Assembly (NCBI RefSeq): GCF_019112545.1
Contig: NW_025064914.1
Coordinates: 67,415-131,414, forward strand
Source of the DNA: Guyanagaster necrorhizus
Lineage: Eukaryota; Basidiomycota; Agaricomycetes; Agaricales; Physalacriaceae
DNA: 64,000 nt
Reading direction: 5' to 3'
Of the stretch, positions 34,968-45,562 are shown piece after piece. The position numbers and the translations under genes are program-made. How positions within the stretch are numbered: the stretch's first letter is position 1; the number at the start of each line of letters is the position of its first letter. The notes below the pieces were generated by a model, which saw only the letters and a program-made list of their open reading frames with translations, was not told the origin of the DNA and did no database searches.

Positions 34968-35309
34968 CGACGATGTCACAGGTCGTCAGATACATCTTGG
35001 TGATGAAGAGGGAAGGTAGATGATGACCGCAAAATTGTGTTGGTGGTGAAAGCGTATGTCGGCGTCTTGCATTATTTATTTATTGCATACGATATAGTGT
35101 GGTGAGAGCTGAGTGTTCATCTTGTTCGCTTTCTTTTACTCATCTCGCATAAAGGAACATTTTGCTGTCAAGGACTTTTTCATATGGCTGTCGTTGTTTG
35201 TATTCTACAATGGAATCATTCTCTCTTACACAATTCGTGTGAATTTTTCGTTCACCAAGATACGAAAAGCAGCTTTTGATTGGCGTCTTTCAATTCGAGC
35301 GCAGCAAGG

Positions 35310-36087
35310 ATGAAGATGGCGATCACGTCTGCTGTAGGTGGTCTGGCCGGGCCAACAGGTGCTCCGAATGAGGTATGTCGAACCTAGACTTAGCTTCCAT
35401 GATCGCCACCCCACACACCCACCCACCTACGCCTAGAAATACCCCATTAGCTGGCAATTCTTCATTGATGCCTTGACGGACTTCGAATTGAATAACTCCT
35501 CTCTCTCGCTTCTTCGGATGTCACGGTCTCTGGTCTTGTTGATACCGTAAGTGTATTTGAACGTCATTCATGTTTTCCTTGGCATAAAAACTAGCAAGGG
35601 GAACTCATATGCGGCCCTTTGGATGTCATAGATGCAATCTACTCCCAGCTGGGTGGGACAGAGTTCTGTTGCTCCACTCCCCACATGCTCGCATTCGAAA
35701 GATATCCCCCTATTAATCCGCGAGACTTTATTGTCCAAGCATATCCTAATACTATGGACATCTGTAACGCGGACCTTGCCGTCACTGACACGCCTGTCCT
35801 CGGTGAAAGCTACCTCTACAATTGGTGTCTTGGAGATCCAGTTTTGAAAAGGTTTGTCTTCCGCCAGTGTTGATCCCAGTTTAATGTACACAACCGGCTG
35901 TAGTGCCTGTCCTACCCCTCTGTGGACTTCCCCCTCCCCCCCCGGATAGGACTACTCTCCACGGTACCGAGTGATGTTTCGGACAAGCTTATCGAGGCTG
36001 TAAATGAGGATAAATGCTCAAGTTGTGAGAGAGGGAACATTGTCGGAAAGAGCGTCAATTATTCGATCCATGAGTTCCTGCGGTAAT
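35310..36087 (+). CDS. Unrecognised Cys-containing protein, exon structure unresolved
   Basis: Coding-like pieces: 35310-35372; 35437-35532 (or to 35545 at a strong GTAAGT donor); 35595-35851 (LICGPLDVIDAIYSQLGG, EFCCSTPHMLAFERYP, AYPNTMDICNADL, ESYLYNWCLGDPVLK); and 35904-36087 (LLSTVPSDVSDKLIEAV, CSSCERGN, SIHEFLR, stop). The third and fourth pieces look protein-like, but two junctions do not agree in frame. The best GT donor after exon 2 is out of frame with exon 3, leaving a weak GTCTTG donor, and exon 4 only connects if the C-run near 35940 differed by one base. Either the gene is decayed, the C-run is miscalled, or I have missed an exon. No family recognised. Confidence 0.35.
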
Positions 36088-37084
36088 CTAGGTGTCGAAA
36101 ACTGCACGTTGTAGGGTAGGGTTAGGTTGTAAGGTGGTCATGGTGGTCATGGACAAAGTTCTGGGAGGGGGGCTTTGAGGTCTCTCCCTCTCTTTATGAA
36201 TAACATCTGAGAGTTTTGACATTTGGTTGATCAAAATTCATAAGCAAGATTCATGTCCAATCTGGTATGCATACATCACTGCTAGCCATAGTGATGTCAG
36301 GGAACATCTATTCTTTCAGGTTAAAAAAAACACCAAACGTAAAACGAGAGAGAGGGGAGAGAATTAGTAGTGCGGATAACGTACTCACGGTTCAGGAGTT
36401 CACAACTTCATGGTCGCGAGTGCAATTGGGACCCTTTCACAAGTCGTCCCAAAAAAAAAAAAACCTTGAGAGAGTACGAACCGCCGGTAATCAAAAGATG
36501 GGATCACTGACCCATTTTGTTTGTAATTTCAAAAATGGAAAACCCCTCCCTCCCTCCGATCTGACCCATCACACGACTTGGCCGTTGAGTGCGTCCGTCT
36601 TACATCGACAATGAGACAGATGGAGAATGGGAAACTGTCTGTCGAACCTTATACTAATAATTATTGTTATTTCAGGTTACACAGTTCACAAGTTCATAGT
36701 TTCTTGCCGCTACGAATATAGATGTGTTCTATACGGAAAGCATAGTACATTAGTTTCTGTGGAGCAAAAAAATTCCAGACAGGAAAATTAGGGGAAAATT
36801 AAAGTTCAGTCCAAACGGCCGCCAGCTTCTACTTTTTTGATGGTCAGCGCCTTAGTTTTATTTTTTCTTTACCGCCAAACGGGAAAAAAGACAATGCAAA
36901 GCGGACTCCGGGCCGACATGGCCGGACCGCCTCCAATTGGCGCTTACATAATATCAGTGGCTGGCCAAGGATCAGCATCGAAAATCGTTTTTTTCTTTCA
37001 CCTACTACCACCTTCCAGCGTCGTATCAAGCCGCGAATTTTTTTTACATTTTTGCAACTCTCAAAAACCAAAAAAAATAATCAA
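36088..37084. other. Intergenic upstream of SUMO
   Basis: About 1 kb with A-runs at about 36319 and 36450 and no recognisable gene. The 36267-36614 frame has no family features. Confidence 0.4.
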
Positions 37085-37190
37085 ATGTCCGACGAAGAAG
37101 TGCCAGGCGGCCCCAGCCAGGCTGAAATCAAGGGAGAGAACGACCCAAACGCGCCGATTAACGTCAAGGTGATGATGAATGCCCATTGAA

Positions 37191-37227
<37 letters not shown>

Positions 37228-37689
37228 GGTCGCTGAGCGGTTTTTTCCCTTCTCTTCAGGTTGTGACGTCGTCCGGCGAAGAAGTATTCTTCAAGATTAA
37301 GCGCAGCACGAAGCTGAGCAAGCTCCAGGGTGCCTATGCGAGCAAAGTGGGAAAGGACGTGGCCACAATCAGGTGAGTGAGCACAGCGCCGGCACCTTTT
37401 CATTAGATGATGGATGAAAATCTGAACCTTTTTTTTTTTTTTTTCCCTTTCAGGTTCTTGTACGATGGTAACCGGATACAGGAAGACGATACACCAGAGT
37501 CCCTAGAGATGGAGGATAACGGTGCGTTTCCCCGACTTTTGTACTTGTTGAATTACTGGCTAATTGCATTTGTTCTAGATACTATTGATGTTATGGTTGA
37601 GCGTACGTTCGTTGCTTTCCCCTTCTTGTTTCTCATGCTCATGCTCGGCGTTGTGACGACCAGAGGTTGGAGGCTCTGCGCTGCCGTGA
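37085..37689 (+). CDS. SMT3: SUMO (ubiquitin-like modifier, Smt3 type)
   Basis: Five exons: 37085-37168, 37260-37372, 37454-37521, 37579-37602 and 37664-37689 (104 aa). A flexible acidic N-terminus is followed by the beta-grasp fold: INVKVVTSSGEEVFFKIKR, KLQGAYASKVGKD, IRFLYDGNRIQEDDTPESLEM and DTIDVMVEQVGG. The diglycine is followed by SALP, which a SUMO protease (Ulp) would remove before conjugation. Length and motifs are standard for fungal SUMO, the nuclear/cytosolic modifier of lysines on target proteins. The last exon encodes only eight residues plus the stop. Intron 1 contains a 34-G homopolymer. Confidence 0.95.
37191..37224 (+). repeat. 34-nt poly-G tract in SUMO intron 1
   Basis: An uninterrupted run of 34 G residues between donor 37169 and acceptor 37259. 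It reads as G-rich in the transcript and as C-rich on the template strand. Confidence 0.9.
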
Positions 37690-38454
37690 CTAACCCTCTT
37701 CTTGTCGCTATATTCTGCTTCGCCAATCAATATGATATTCAAAGTTGTACTACCTATCGACAATTGCACTCTCCCTTTCTTGTAAGCTCCCCCTATATGT
37801 GGTTTTTCTAAGAGTTTCGGATGGGCGATTGGGCCCTGGTGTCCAGCTGCCTCACACAAGAAGAAGAGGGGAATCCTGCGTTCCGTTTTTATTCTGACTT
37901 CTGAACGGCCCGCTTGCAAGCTTGGGTATGTCAACCTTCACCTCGATGCAGCAGCAGCAGGTTGAATATCACCCCTTTTAGATTGTAGGCTCATATTCGA
38001 GAACCATGATTGCAGTGGCATTCTAGCCTGTAGGATCGATCCTGCGCGTAAGCCCGATGTGTTGATCCCGACCCGCTGCATTCACTCCGTGGGACGTCGT
38101 CCTTCTAGTCGGTGTTGCGGGTCGGTTCCATGAGGTACGTTTTGAGCTGTGACGGAAATGGTGTGCCGGTTCTGCTTTAGCAGATTGCCATGTGGGGACC
38201 GTACGAATATCGTACAAGATAGGTAACGTGCAACCCCCTCAAAATCAGTAGTGCCATTATATCGCTTCTCACCGCTCAGCAGGCGGGGCTTCTTCCTTAT
38301 TTAAATCCCCTAATTTTAGAAGCCAATCACGGTGAGGATAATTAAGGAGAGTGTGGGGGAAAAATGTCGCTAATGACGACTTCTGAAAGGTACCCACTTC
38401 GGCTATCGTAATCAGCAGATCTGTATGCCGCGTGGATCGACAGTTGTTCTTCTC
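37690..38454. other. Intergenic, SUMO 3' region and M28 promoter
   Basis: No gene recognised. A short CAG repeat is at about 37949-37960. The right end contains the M28 peptidase promoter. Confidence 0.4.
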
Positions 38455-38460
38455 TATAAA
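38455..38460 (+). promoter_or_regulatory. TATA box of the M28 peptidase gene
   Basis: CTATAAA motif 49-54 bp upstream of the ATG at 38509. It supports 38509 over the longer frame opening at 38432. Confidence 0.5.
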
Positions 38461-38508
38461 TCTGCTACGTTTACACGTCAGGCAAGCACCTATCCCAAAC
38501 CAGCAACG

Positions 38509-40046
38509 ATGCGTGTCATTGCCTATCTTCTTCTCCCTCTGTGTTTCCTTGCGGGTGAGTGTGTGTGCCGTTCCTTGTGGTGATGATTGCTGGAACCGAA
38601 CCTGCTACCAAGTTCACGCCCAGGATTCTTCCGGCCCCCAATCCCAATCATTCTTCAGCACCGTCTGGCCACCGGGCCCAGGACAGCTCACATCGCCCCA
38701 ACTCCCAGACGAGGAGCTCACGACGATGCTCAACGAGATCGACCCGGCGCGGATCCAAGCCATCATCGAAAAGCTCGTCTCGTTCGGTACCCGCAACACC
38801 CTCTCGAACCAGACGGACCCGACGCGCGGTATCGGCGCCGCGAGGGACTGGATCGCGAGCGAGATGCGCGGGTTCGCCGAGGCGTCGCAGGGGCGCATGA
38901 GCGTCACGGTCCCTAGCTACGTGCAGGGGCCCGCGGAGGGCATACCGACGAGCACGGTCATCAGCAATATCGTCGCGACGCTCCGCGGGGCCTCGGACCC
39001 TGGCCGCGTGTACGTCGTCTCGGGGCACTACGACTCGCGCAATTCGGACGTGGACAATTTTGTGGATGACGCGCCGGGGGCGGACGATGACGGGAGTGGC
39101 GTGGCGGTGTCGATGGAGCTCGCGCGGGTGATGGCGATGGCGAGCCGGAGCCCCGCGGCGACGATTGTGTTTGCGGTGGTGGCGGGGGAGGAGCAGGGGC
39201 TGTATGGGAGCGCGTTCCTGGCGGAGCAGCTGAGGAATGACTCGGCGGTGGACGATGTGCAGGGGATGCTCGATAATGATATCGTGGGGAGCTCAACGGC
39301 GGACGACGGGAGCACGGATCCGTTCGATATCAGGATGTTCGTGCAGGGTATCCCGCCGACGGACACGCTGAGCGAGGTCATGGCGCGTGTTCAGGTCGGG
39401 GGCGAGAGCGATACGCCGGCGAGGGAGCTGGGCAGGTTCGTAGCTGAAGTGGGCTCGAATAGCGTGACGAACATGACAGGCGAGTTTCCTTTTTTTTTTT
39501 TTTCCACACCCTTTGACGTTCAGAAACCCAGTCCAAATGGTATACCGCCCCGACCGCTACCTCCGCGGCGGCGACCACCTCTCCTTCCTCCGGAACGGCT
39601 TCCCCGCCGTCCGATTCACAGAGCCGCACGAGAACTTTGCGCACCAGCACCAGAACGTGCGCGTCGTCGATGGGGTGCAGTTCGGGGACCTCGTCGAGTT
39701 TTGCGATTTCGAGTTCAACGCGAGGGTGGCTAGGGTGAACGGCGCGGCGCTGTGGGCGCTTGCGCAGGCTCCGGGGACGCCTAAGGGGGTCGCGATTGAT
39801 ACTAGTGTGCTTACGAATAACTCTACGTTGAGTTGGGCGTTGGACGCGAGTGGGGGCGGGAGCGTGGCGGGGTACGAGATCGTGTGGCGCCCTACGGACC
39901 TGCCGGTCTGGACGCATGCTATCCCAGTGGGGAACGTCACGCAGGCGACGGTCCTCCTCTCGAAGGATAATGTCGATTTCGGCGTGCGCGCCGTCGGGAG
40001 TAACGGATATCGGAGCCCCGCCGCTTTTCCGTTCATTGAATCTTGA
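38509..40046 (+). CDS. Secreted M28-family metallopeptidase (aminopeptidase-like)
   Basis: Three exons: 38509-38554, 38613-39479 and 39532-40046 (475 aa). A signal peptide (MRVIAYLLLPLCFLAVHA) is split by intron 1. Zinc-site motifs of M28 are present: SGHYDSR (His), GADDDGSG (bridging Asp), AGEEQGLYGS (catalytic and zinc Glu), LDNDIVG (Asp) and TEPHENFAHQHQ (His). The C-terminal 110 residues form a fibronectin-III-like segment (STLSWALDASGGGSVAGYEI). It likely removes residues from extracellular peptides; the exact specificity is unknown. Intron 2 uses a GC donor (G/GCGAGT) with acceptor CCCAG. The gene is clearly more GC-rich than its surroundings. Confidence 0.9.
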
Positions 40047-40104
40047 GAGAGTGAATCATATAACAGGCAATTGTACAAGGGCGATAAAATAAATAATATA
40101 CATT

Positions 40105-40126
40105 AAAAAAAAAAAAAAAAAAAAAA
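40105..40126 (+). repeat. 22-nt A-run between convergent genes
   Basis: Uninterrupted A-run in the 145-bp gap between the stops of the M28 gene (plus) and the BAR-like gene (minus). It lies downstream of an AATAAATAATATA stretch that may serve in 3'-end formation. Confidence 0.6.
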
Positions 40127-40191
40127 CAGCGAATTACCAGATCCTTAAGTGTAAAAAATTTAAAACAAAACTCCCGTGGAGAAAAAGCACA

Positions 40192-43100
40192 TCAACCCCG
40201 ACTCTTCTGCTTCTGCTCCCGCCTCGCAGCCCTAATCAACAGCATTTTAGCCCTCTGGTACTCGCCATCCTCCTCGTCGCTCGAATCCGCCCACATATCC
40301 CTCTCCCCATCCCCATCCTCACCCCCACCCACATCCGCATCCGCATCCGCCTTCCACCCCCTCGCACGTGCCCACAGCGCCGCGTCGTCATAATCCACAG
40401 CAGGCGGTGTCGTGGAGAACGTCGGCTGCAGCGCCACCCGCACGCTCTTCCGTCGCCTCGGTGCCTCTGTCGATGCCGATGCCGATGCGGTGGAAGCCGT
40501 ACCACCAGACACGTCGGAACCCACGTGAATGTGGTTCGCATACGCGGCGTCTTTCACCGGTGGTGGTGGAGGGGGAGGAGGAGTTTTCTCGTCTTCAAAC
40601 ACCTCGTGTCCCGTCTCGTACGATGAGATGGACGCAGCGTCGTCATCACGGCCACCACCATTCAGCTTGCCATTGGTTCTTGGTGGAGGAGGAGAAGCCA
40701 CAGCAGGCATCATCGGAGAAGGCGTCCTACTCGGGCTCTTCAGCGCACTACGCAGGGGAGACAAAGCCGGTCTCGGCTTGGGCGCCGCCACCACCACCAC
40801 CACCGCCGGCCTCTGCACCATCTTATTAGGCTCAGACCCCGACTCGTCGTCAAATACCGACTTGGGAGCCGTCGGGATCTCAATCGCCGCCGCCGCCTTC
40901 CTTCCCCTTTGCAGCGCTGCCTCTGCGTCCATCCTCCGTAGCTCCCTCACGGTGGGGATAGCCGGAGCCTTGACGTCCACCATCAGAGCGGCAGGCTTCT
41001 CCGTGCCTCCTCCCACGCTCTGGCGCTTATCAACATCAGCAGCAGCCCATCCCTCCCGGTTCGCCCTAGCTACATCCTCCACGATGCTCATCAGACTGAC
41101 ACTCCCCTCTCCCATACCAGCACCACCAGCACCACCACCAGCAGGAACATGAACTGGGGAACTCGCCCGTCTCTCAGCCTTGGTAGTAGTAGTAGTAGTA
41201 GTAGTCCAAGTCTTCCCCGTCCCAGGTCCGTCATCCAGACTGGCTCTCTTCCTGTGTACTATAACCGAAGCCGAAGAAGAAGAGCGCCCAATCACAGAAT
41301 CCGGCGCCTTCGGAACAGGAGGTATAACCGATGATGTGGCACGTAATCGTGCCGGAGCACTCGAAGCACTGACCAGCGACGAATTCCTCGACAAAGTCGG
41401 TGGTGATGGGGGGCTCAGCATCGTTGCAGCGGATCCCATCCCAGTACCGGTATGGATAGTATCTGTACTTAGTTCCGCCGGTCCGTTGGCGTTGGGCATA
41501 GACTTGCGATTCGACTGTTTCCTCTTCACAGTTGAGCGAGTCTTCCGTGGTGGTGCAGCGGCGGCGACAACAGTATCACTCGCCCATCCCCTATCCGCTC
41601 CGGACGCCGTCTTCTCTCGCTGACTACCACCACTACCACCATCAACCCATCCCTCCTCCGCCTGGCCGATAGAAAGATCAACGATCCCTCCTCCATCCAG
41701 GGACGTGCTCCGTCTCCGATTTTTCAGCTCTGCCTCGCTGAGATCGCCTTGGTTCCTCGCGGCGGCGGCGGCGCCACGGCCTTTCTTCAACCTCCTCGAG
41801 CCACCCACCACATCGCTGACGACACGCGGTCTGGGCGTTGAGGGCGTAGAAGGAGGAGCAGAGGGCATAGCAGGGAGCGGCGGTGGAACGGGCGTCCTTG
41901 AAAAGGAGGACTCGTGGACATCGAGTTTCTTGATGTTCTTCGCGGTCCGCGTATGCCATACTTTCGGACCTCGTCGTCTTCCCCTCCTCGTAGGTGTCTC
42001 GTCGTCGTCGTCGCCGTCGCCGTCGTCCTCGGCACCACGCTCGCTCTCCGCTTTCCTATGACCGTGGCGGCTGAACAGCCCTTTGATGCTACCAAAGAAA
42101 CCACCACCGCCACCTGTGGGGGACGTTGGAGTGGCCAGCGCTGCCTTTCGCTTAATAGAGATCCTACTCGACGACGCGGTGAACCTGGCATTTTCAACGA
42201 CCCGAACATTGGCCTCGTCATCCTCCTCATCGCTACTGCTATTCGTGTCCTCTGGGTTTCTTCCCAGCGACCCACTCCGGAAGCCCAAATCCTCCTCGGT
42301 GATCCGCCGCGGGAGGACGTGTTTCTGCAGAGGTGGAGGAGGGCTGGTTGCGCGCGGCAAGCCGGTGTCGGCGATCGCGTGCGCAGGCGGTATTTGAATT
42401 TGCAGCGGAATTTCAGGATCGGTAGGGGTGGTGGACGAGATGGAGGGCGGCGCTTCGAGGTTGGAGTAGATGTGATGCACGGGATCTGGAGTGACTATGA
42501 CGTTGATTTGGGAAGCGGATTGGGAGGGGGCGATGGAGGAGATGGAGGAGGAACGTCGTTCACCTGCGAGAGTCGGTGAAGACGGAGGGGGAAGCGGCGT
42601 GTCCTTGTCGCTGGCAGAAGGAGCTTGTTTTTTGCCCAGTCAGTCAAAATGAAGCGTCCGCGCAGCACAAGGGAGGAAAAAACATACCGGCGCCTTCATT
42701 CAAAACGCTGTCGACGTGCTTTCCTATCTCGACCCAACGCCAACCACAGTCGGCAAGGGCCTTGGACCGAACGACGAGTCCGTCTCGAACGGCCCCGAAG
42801 CGTTTCGCATCCAGTTCCTTCTCCTTTATCGCGAGGTGGGCCTCGCATGCCTGGAGTTCTGCCTGCGCGTTTTGCAGTTTCTTGTTTGTGCCCAGGTGGA
42901 GAAACGTGTGTGAGGATGTGTAGGACATGGAGGGACTCTCGTCGGATTTGAGGGAAAGGGTGGACGAGGATTTCGTGTGGGGGCTGGGGGGCAGTAGTGA
43001 GTCGCGGTTGCTGTTGCTGGACTTGGAGACGGATTTGGAAGCTTTTATGAGACGGGTGACGCTGAAGCAAGGGCAACACAAGTCAGCATGTGAAGTAGAA

Positions 43101-43560
43101 TACGAGGGGGTAAAAGAGAAAAAAGATGAATATATTATTGCGTGCGACGGCCCGGGGTATATCTCACCGCCGCATGCATTGCGGTGGAACGTCGAGCAAA
43201 AAACCCGTGGAGTGGAACACCGTAAGGAAGGCATATATGTATATAGCACACGCACAGAATTTCCCTGTCTCGCATTATGTGGGCCACTTCGTCTTCCAAG
43301 TCCTTCAGGGCCGTCAGATAGTCGCGCCACCGCTCTATCGAGAGCGCGTACGCACGGAATGCCTCGCCTGCACCTGCGAGAGAGCCGGCTACGGAGAGGA
43401 TCACTTGAGACGCGGGCGGGGGGCACGCCGACGCATAGGCGGCCAGTGATGTCAGTGCGACATTGGAGCTGTCGAGGAGGGAGTGCAGATGCTTGGAGTG
43501 GTCCTTTTCCTGAGAGAGGAGATTGGTGAGGAGGCGCGAATCTGCGGGACGGTGAACCAT
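40192..43560 (-). CDS. BAR-domain protein, IVY1-like, with long disordered tail
   Basis: Three exons: 43560-43256, 43061-42688 and 42623-40192 (1036 aa, frame closed). The first 220 residues are helical and resemble the fungal IVY1/arfaptin-type BAR region: HSKHLHSLLDSSNVALTSLAAYA, YALSIERWRDYLTALKDLEDEVA, LQNAQAELQACEAHLAIKEKELDAKR and LADCGWRWVEIGKHVDSVL. Such domains dimerise and bind curved membranes; IVY1 binds phospholipids and Ypt7 at the vacuole. The remaining 800 residues are Ser/Pro/Ala-rich and disordered, with acidic (DDGDGDDDDE) and polyproline stretches. Intron 1 is unusually long (194 nt), and a missed short exon there is possible. Converges on the M28 gene. Confidence 0.75.
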
Positions 43561-44065
43561 CCAAAAAGGAAAGGGGAAGGAAAGGGCGGAAGGAAAAGGA
43601 AGGTGTGACGGGTCAGCGACTCGGGAATGAATTTTTCACGAGGGGTGGGTGGGGTTGTCGGGTATTTGCTTAATAGGCTATGTCACGTGTGGATTACGTC
43701 ATTGCGAAGCCCCTGTCGTCTCGTATTTCAGCTTACGTTAAACAAAACTTGGCAAACTATTACATCAAAGAGCTAGTGAACTCTGTGCAAAGGTTGCATG
43801 AAAGCAGCGAATAAAGCTACCAGAAATCATCGTATTTTTTTGTTGAAGGGGCTTGGCGGTCAAAGTAGCCTAACCCATTCAAAGCCTAACGGCGACTTTG
43901 CGCCAAGGACGAGAAATTAGATTTACAAATGAGAATAAATTACTTTCAACGAACAGCCAGCCCATAGGATAGAAAATTGCAATCGTCGTCACGCCTCCAT
44001 GAGTCTATCCCATTTCTTCAAACACGAGTATCCATCATAATCTAACGCGGACACAGTAAAAAAAA
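43561..44065. promoter_or_regulatory. Upstream region of the BAR-like gene with E-box and CRE-like sites
   Basis: The 505-bp spacer contains CACGTG (43684-43689) and, five bases further, TTACGTCA (43694-43701), about 125-140 bp before the BAR-gene ATG. These match bHLH and bZIP (CRE/ATF-like) recognition cores. No gene recognised in the spacer. Confidence 0.35.
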
Positions 44066-45562
44066 TCACAATCGAAGGATCTCAAACGTCGGCTCACCGA
44101 AACTCTTCTTCTGATCACAAGAGCACTTGCCCCGCCTCCAGCTCTCCTCCTTCCTGGGGCAATGCGTATACGGACTATGCTCGTACCCAATCTCATCAAA
44201 GAACTGTATCTGATCCTTCCTCACAAACAGCGACGCCGCGATACTATGCACGGGCGCATCGCCCCACCGCTCGTAATAGAACCCGCCCCTCGACTCGAGG
44301 TACTCAAAAAACGCTTGGTACGCCGGCCCGCGCCAGAACCGCATATCGGCGATCTCAAAGTTGCTCCAGACTTTTTTTCGGGTTGTCAACAAAGGAATGG
44401 GAAAATGGAATGGAATGGGGGACTCACAATGGCAGAGATTATAGTCCAGGCCTCCGTTATCGGACTGGAAGCCCATCGCGTTGTCTTCGACGACGTACTC
44501 TGGGTGGAGCGCGACAAAGTCCCGGACGTGGGTCCACAGTGACGGGATCGTCCGCTCGAACTCGTACATCGTGATCGTGAACGCGTACACCTTCTTGCTG
44601 TCCTCCATGAACACAAACGGGTCAAAGTTGACGTCGCAGTGGAAATGGACGTTAGGCCTGTCAACCCCGACCACCAACCAACGTCAGACAGGGTCATTTC
44701 GCCAACAAGAGCAGGGGAGGGGCGACGTACTCTACCCGCCAGTACCACCGGTACTGTTCCATCAGAGGATGCTTGAAGAAGAAACCGGAATTGAAGCGGC
44801 ACATGTTGCGATAGGGGACACTCCCTGCGAACCCGTCCCTTCTGTGAGCGGGACACACAAGATAGCGAGAGAGATGGAAAAAAATAAAATAAAATCACGG
44901 AAGCGCACCTCCATAGATGACATTCTCCGCAACCATCTCCTCCCTCGACGCCTTGGCTCTCTCCTCGTCGATCCAATCGGGCTGAAACCAGTGTTCACGC
45001 GGGATCAGCCCAAATTCCATTTTCGACGATGTTACCACGGACACTCTCCTAAAACAAAAGACGACGAAGGAGTCAAGAGACAAAGGGTAACTCCTTGAAT
45101 CAAGCAAGGCGCACCTCTTAAAGTCGTCCGAAAACTCCTCTTCGTTCAGCAGGACGTACGGATAGTGGTACTGCCGGTTGAACCGGTCCTCGATCTCGCG
45201 GATGCTCCCGATGACTCCTTGGAGGTCGGTGTTGCGCGCGAGGATAACGAACGTGGCGTTCGCCCGCCGGGCATGAGTGGTAGTGGTAGTAGTGGTGTTA
45301 GTGTTCGCGAAATACTCGTCTGGGACGGGGAACAGCTCCGCAGCGGTGCTGCTCTCCGACCCGCCGCCGTGGAAATGCGAAACGATGTTACCCAGGGACG
45401 TTATCCGTCCGTATTCGTGGTGGGTGAAGGACAGGAAATAATGAACGCTGAGCTGTGTCGGTCGGGAATCGTAAGCCTTTCCACACACACACACACAGAG
45501 GGAGAGAGCAGACGCACCACGACACCCAGGATAAGCAAAAGATACCGCCCCGTCGTATTCAT
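44066..45562 (-). CDS. Alpha-1,2-mannosyltransferase, GT15 (KRE2/MNT1 family)
   Basis: Six exons: 45562-45518, 45452-45115, 45048-44909, 44824-44731, 44657-44428 and 44370-44066 (383 aa). A short cytosolic N-terminus and a signal anchor ([10 protein letters not shown] continuing LSVHYFLSF across intron 1) mark a type II Golgi protein. GT15 motifs: [80 protein letters not shown] (metal/GDP site), [16 protein letters not shown] (catalytic Glu) and [18 protein letters not shown]. It would add alpha-1,2-mannose from GDP-mannose to O- or N-linked glycans in the Golgi lumen. A TG microsatellite lies in intron 1. Confidence 0.93.

Noticed and set aside
40529..42579. Long plus-strand frames of 150-220 codons
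   Set aside because: Antisense shadows of the GC-rich, low-complexity tail of the BAR-like gene.
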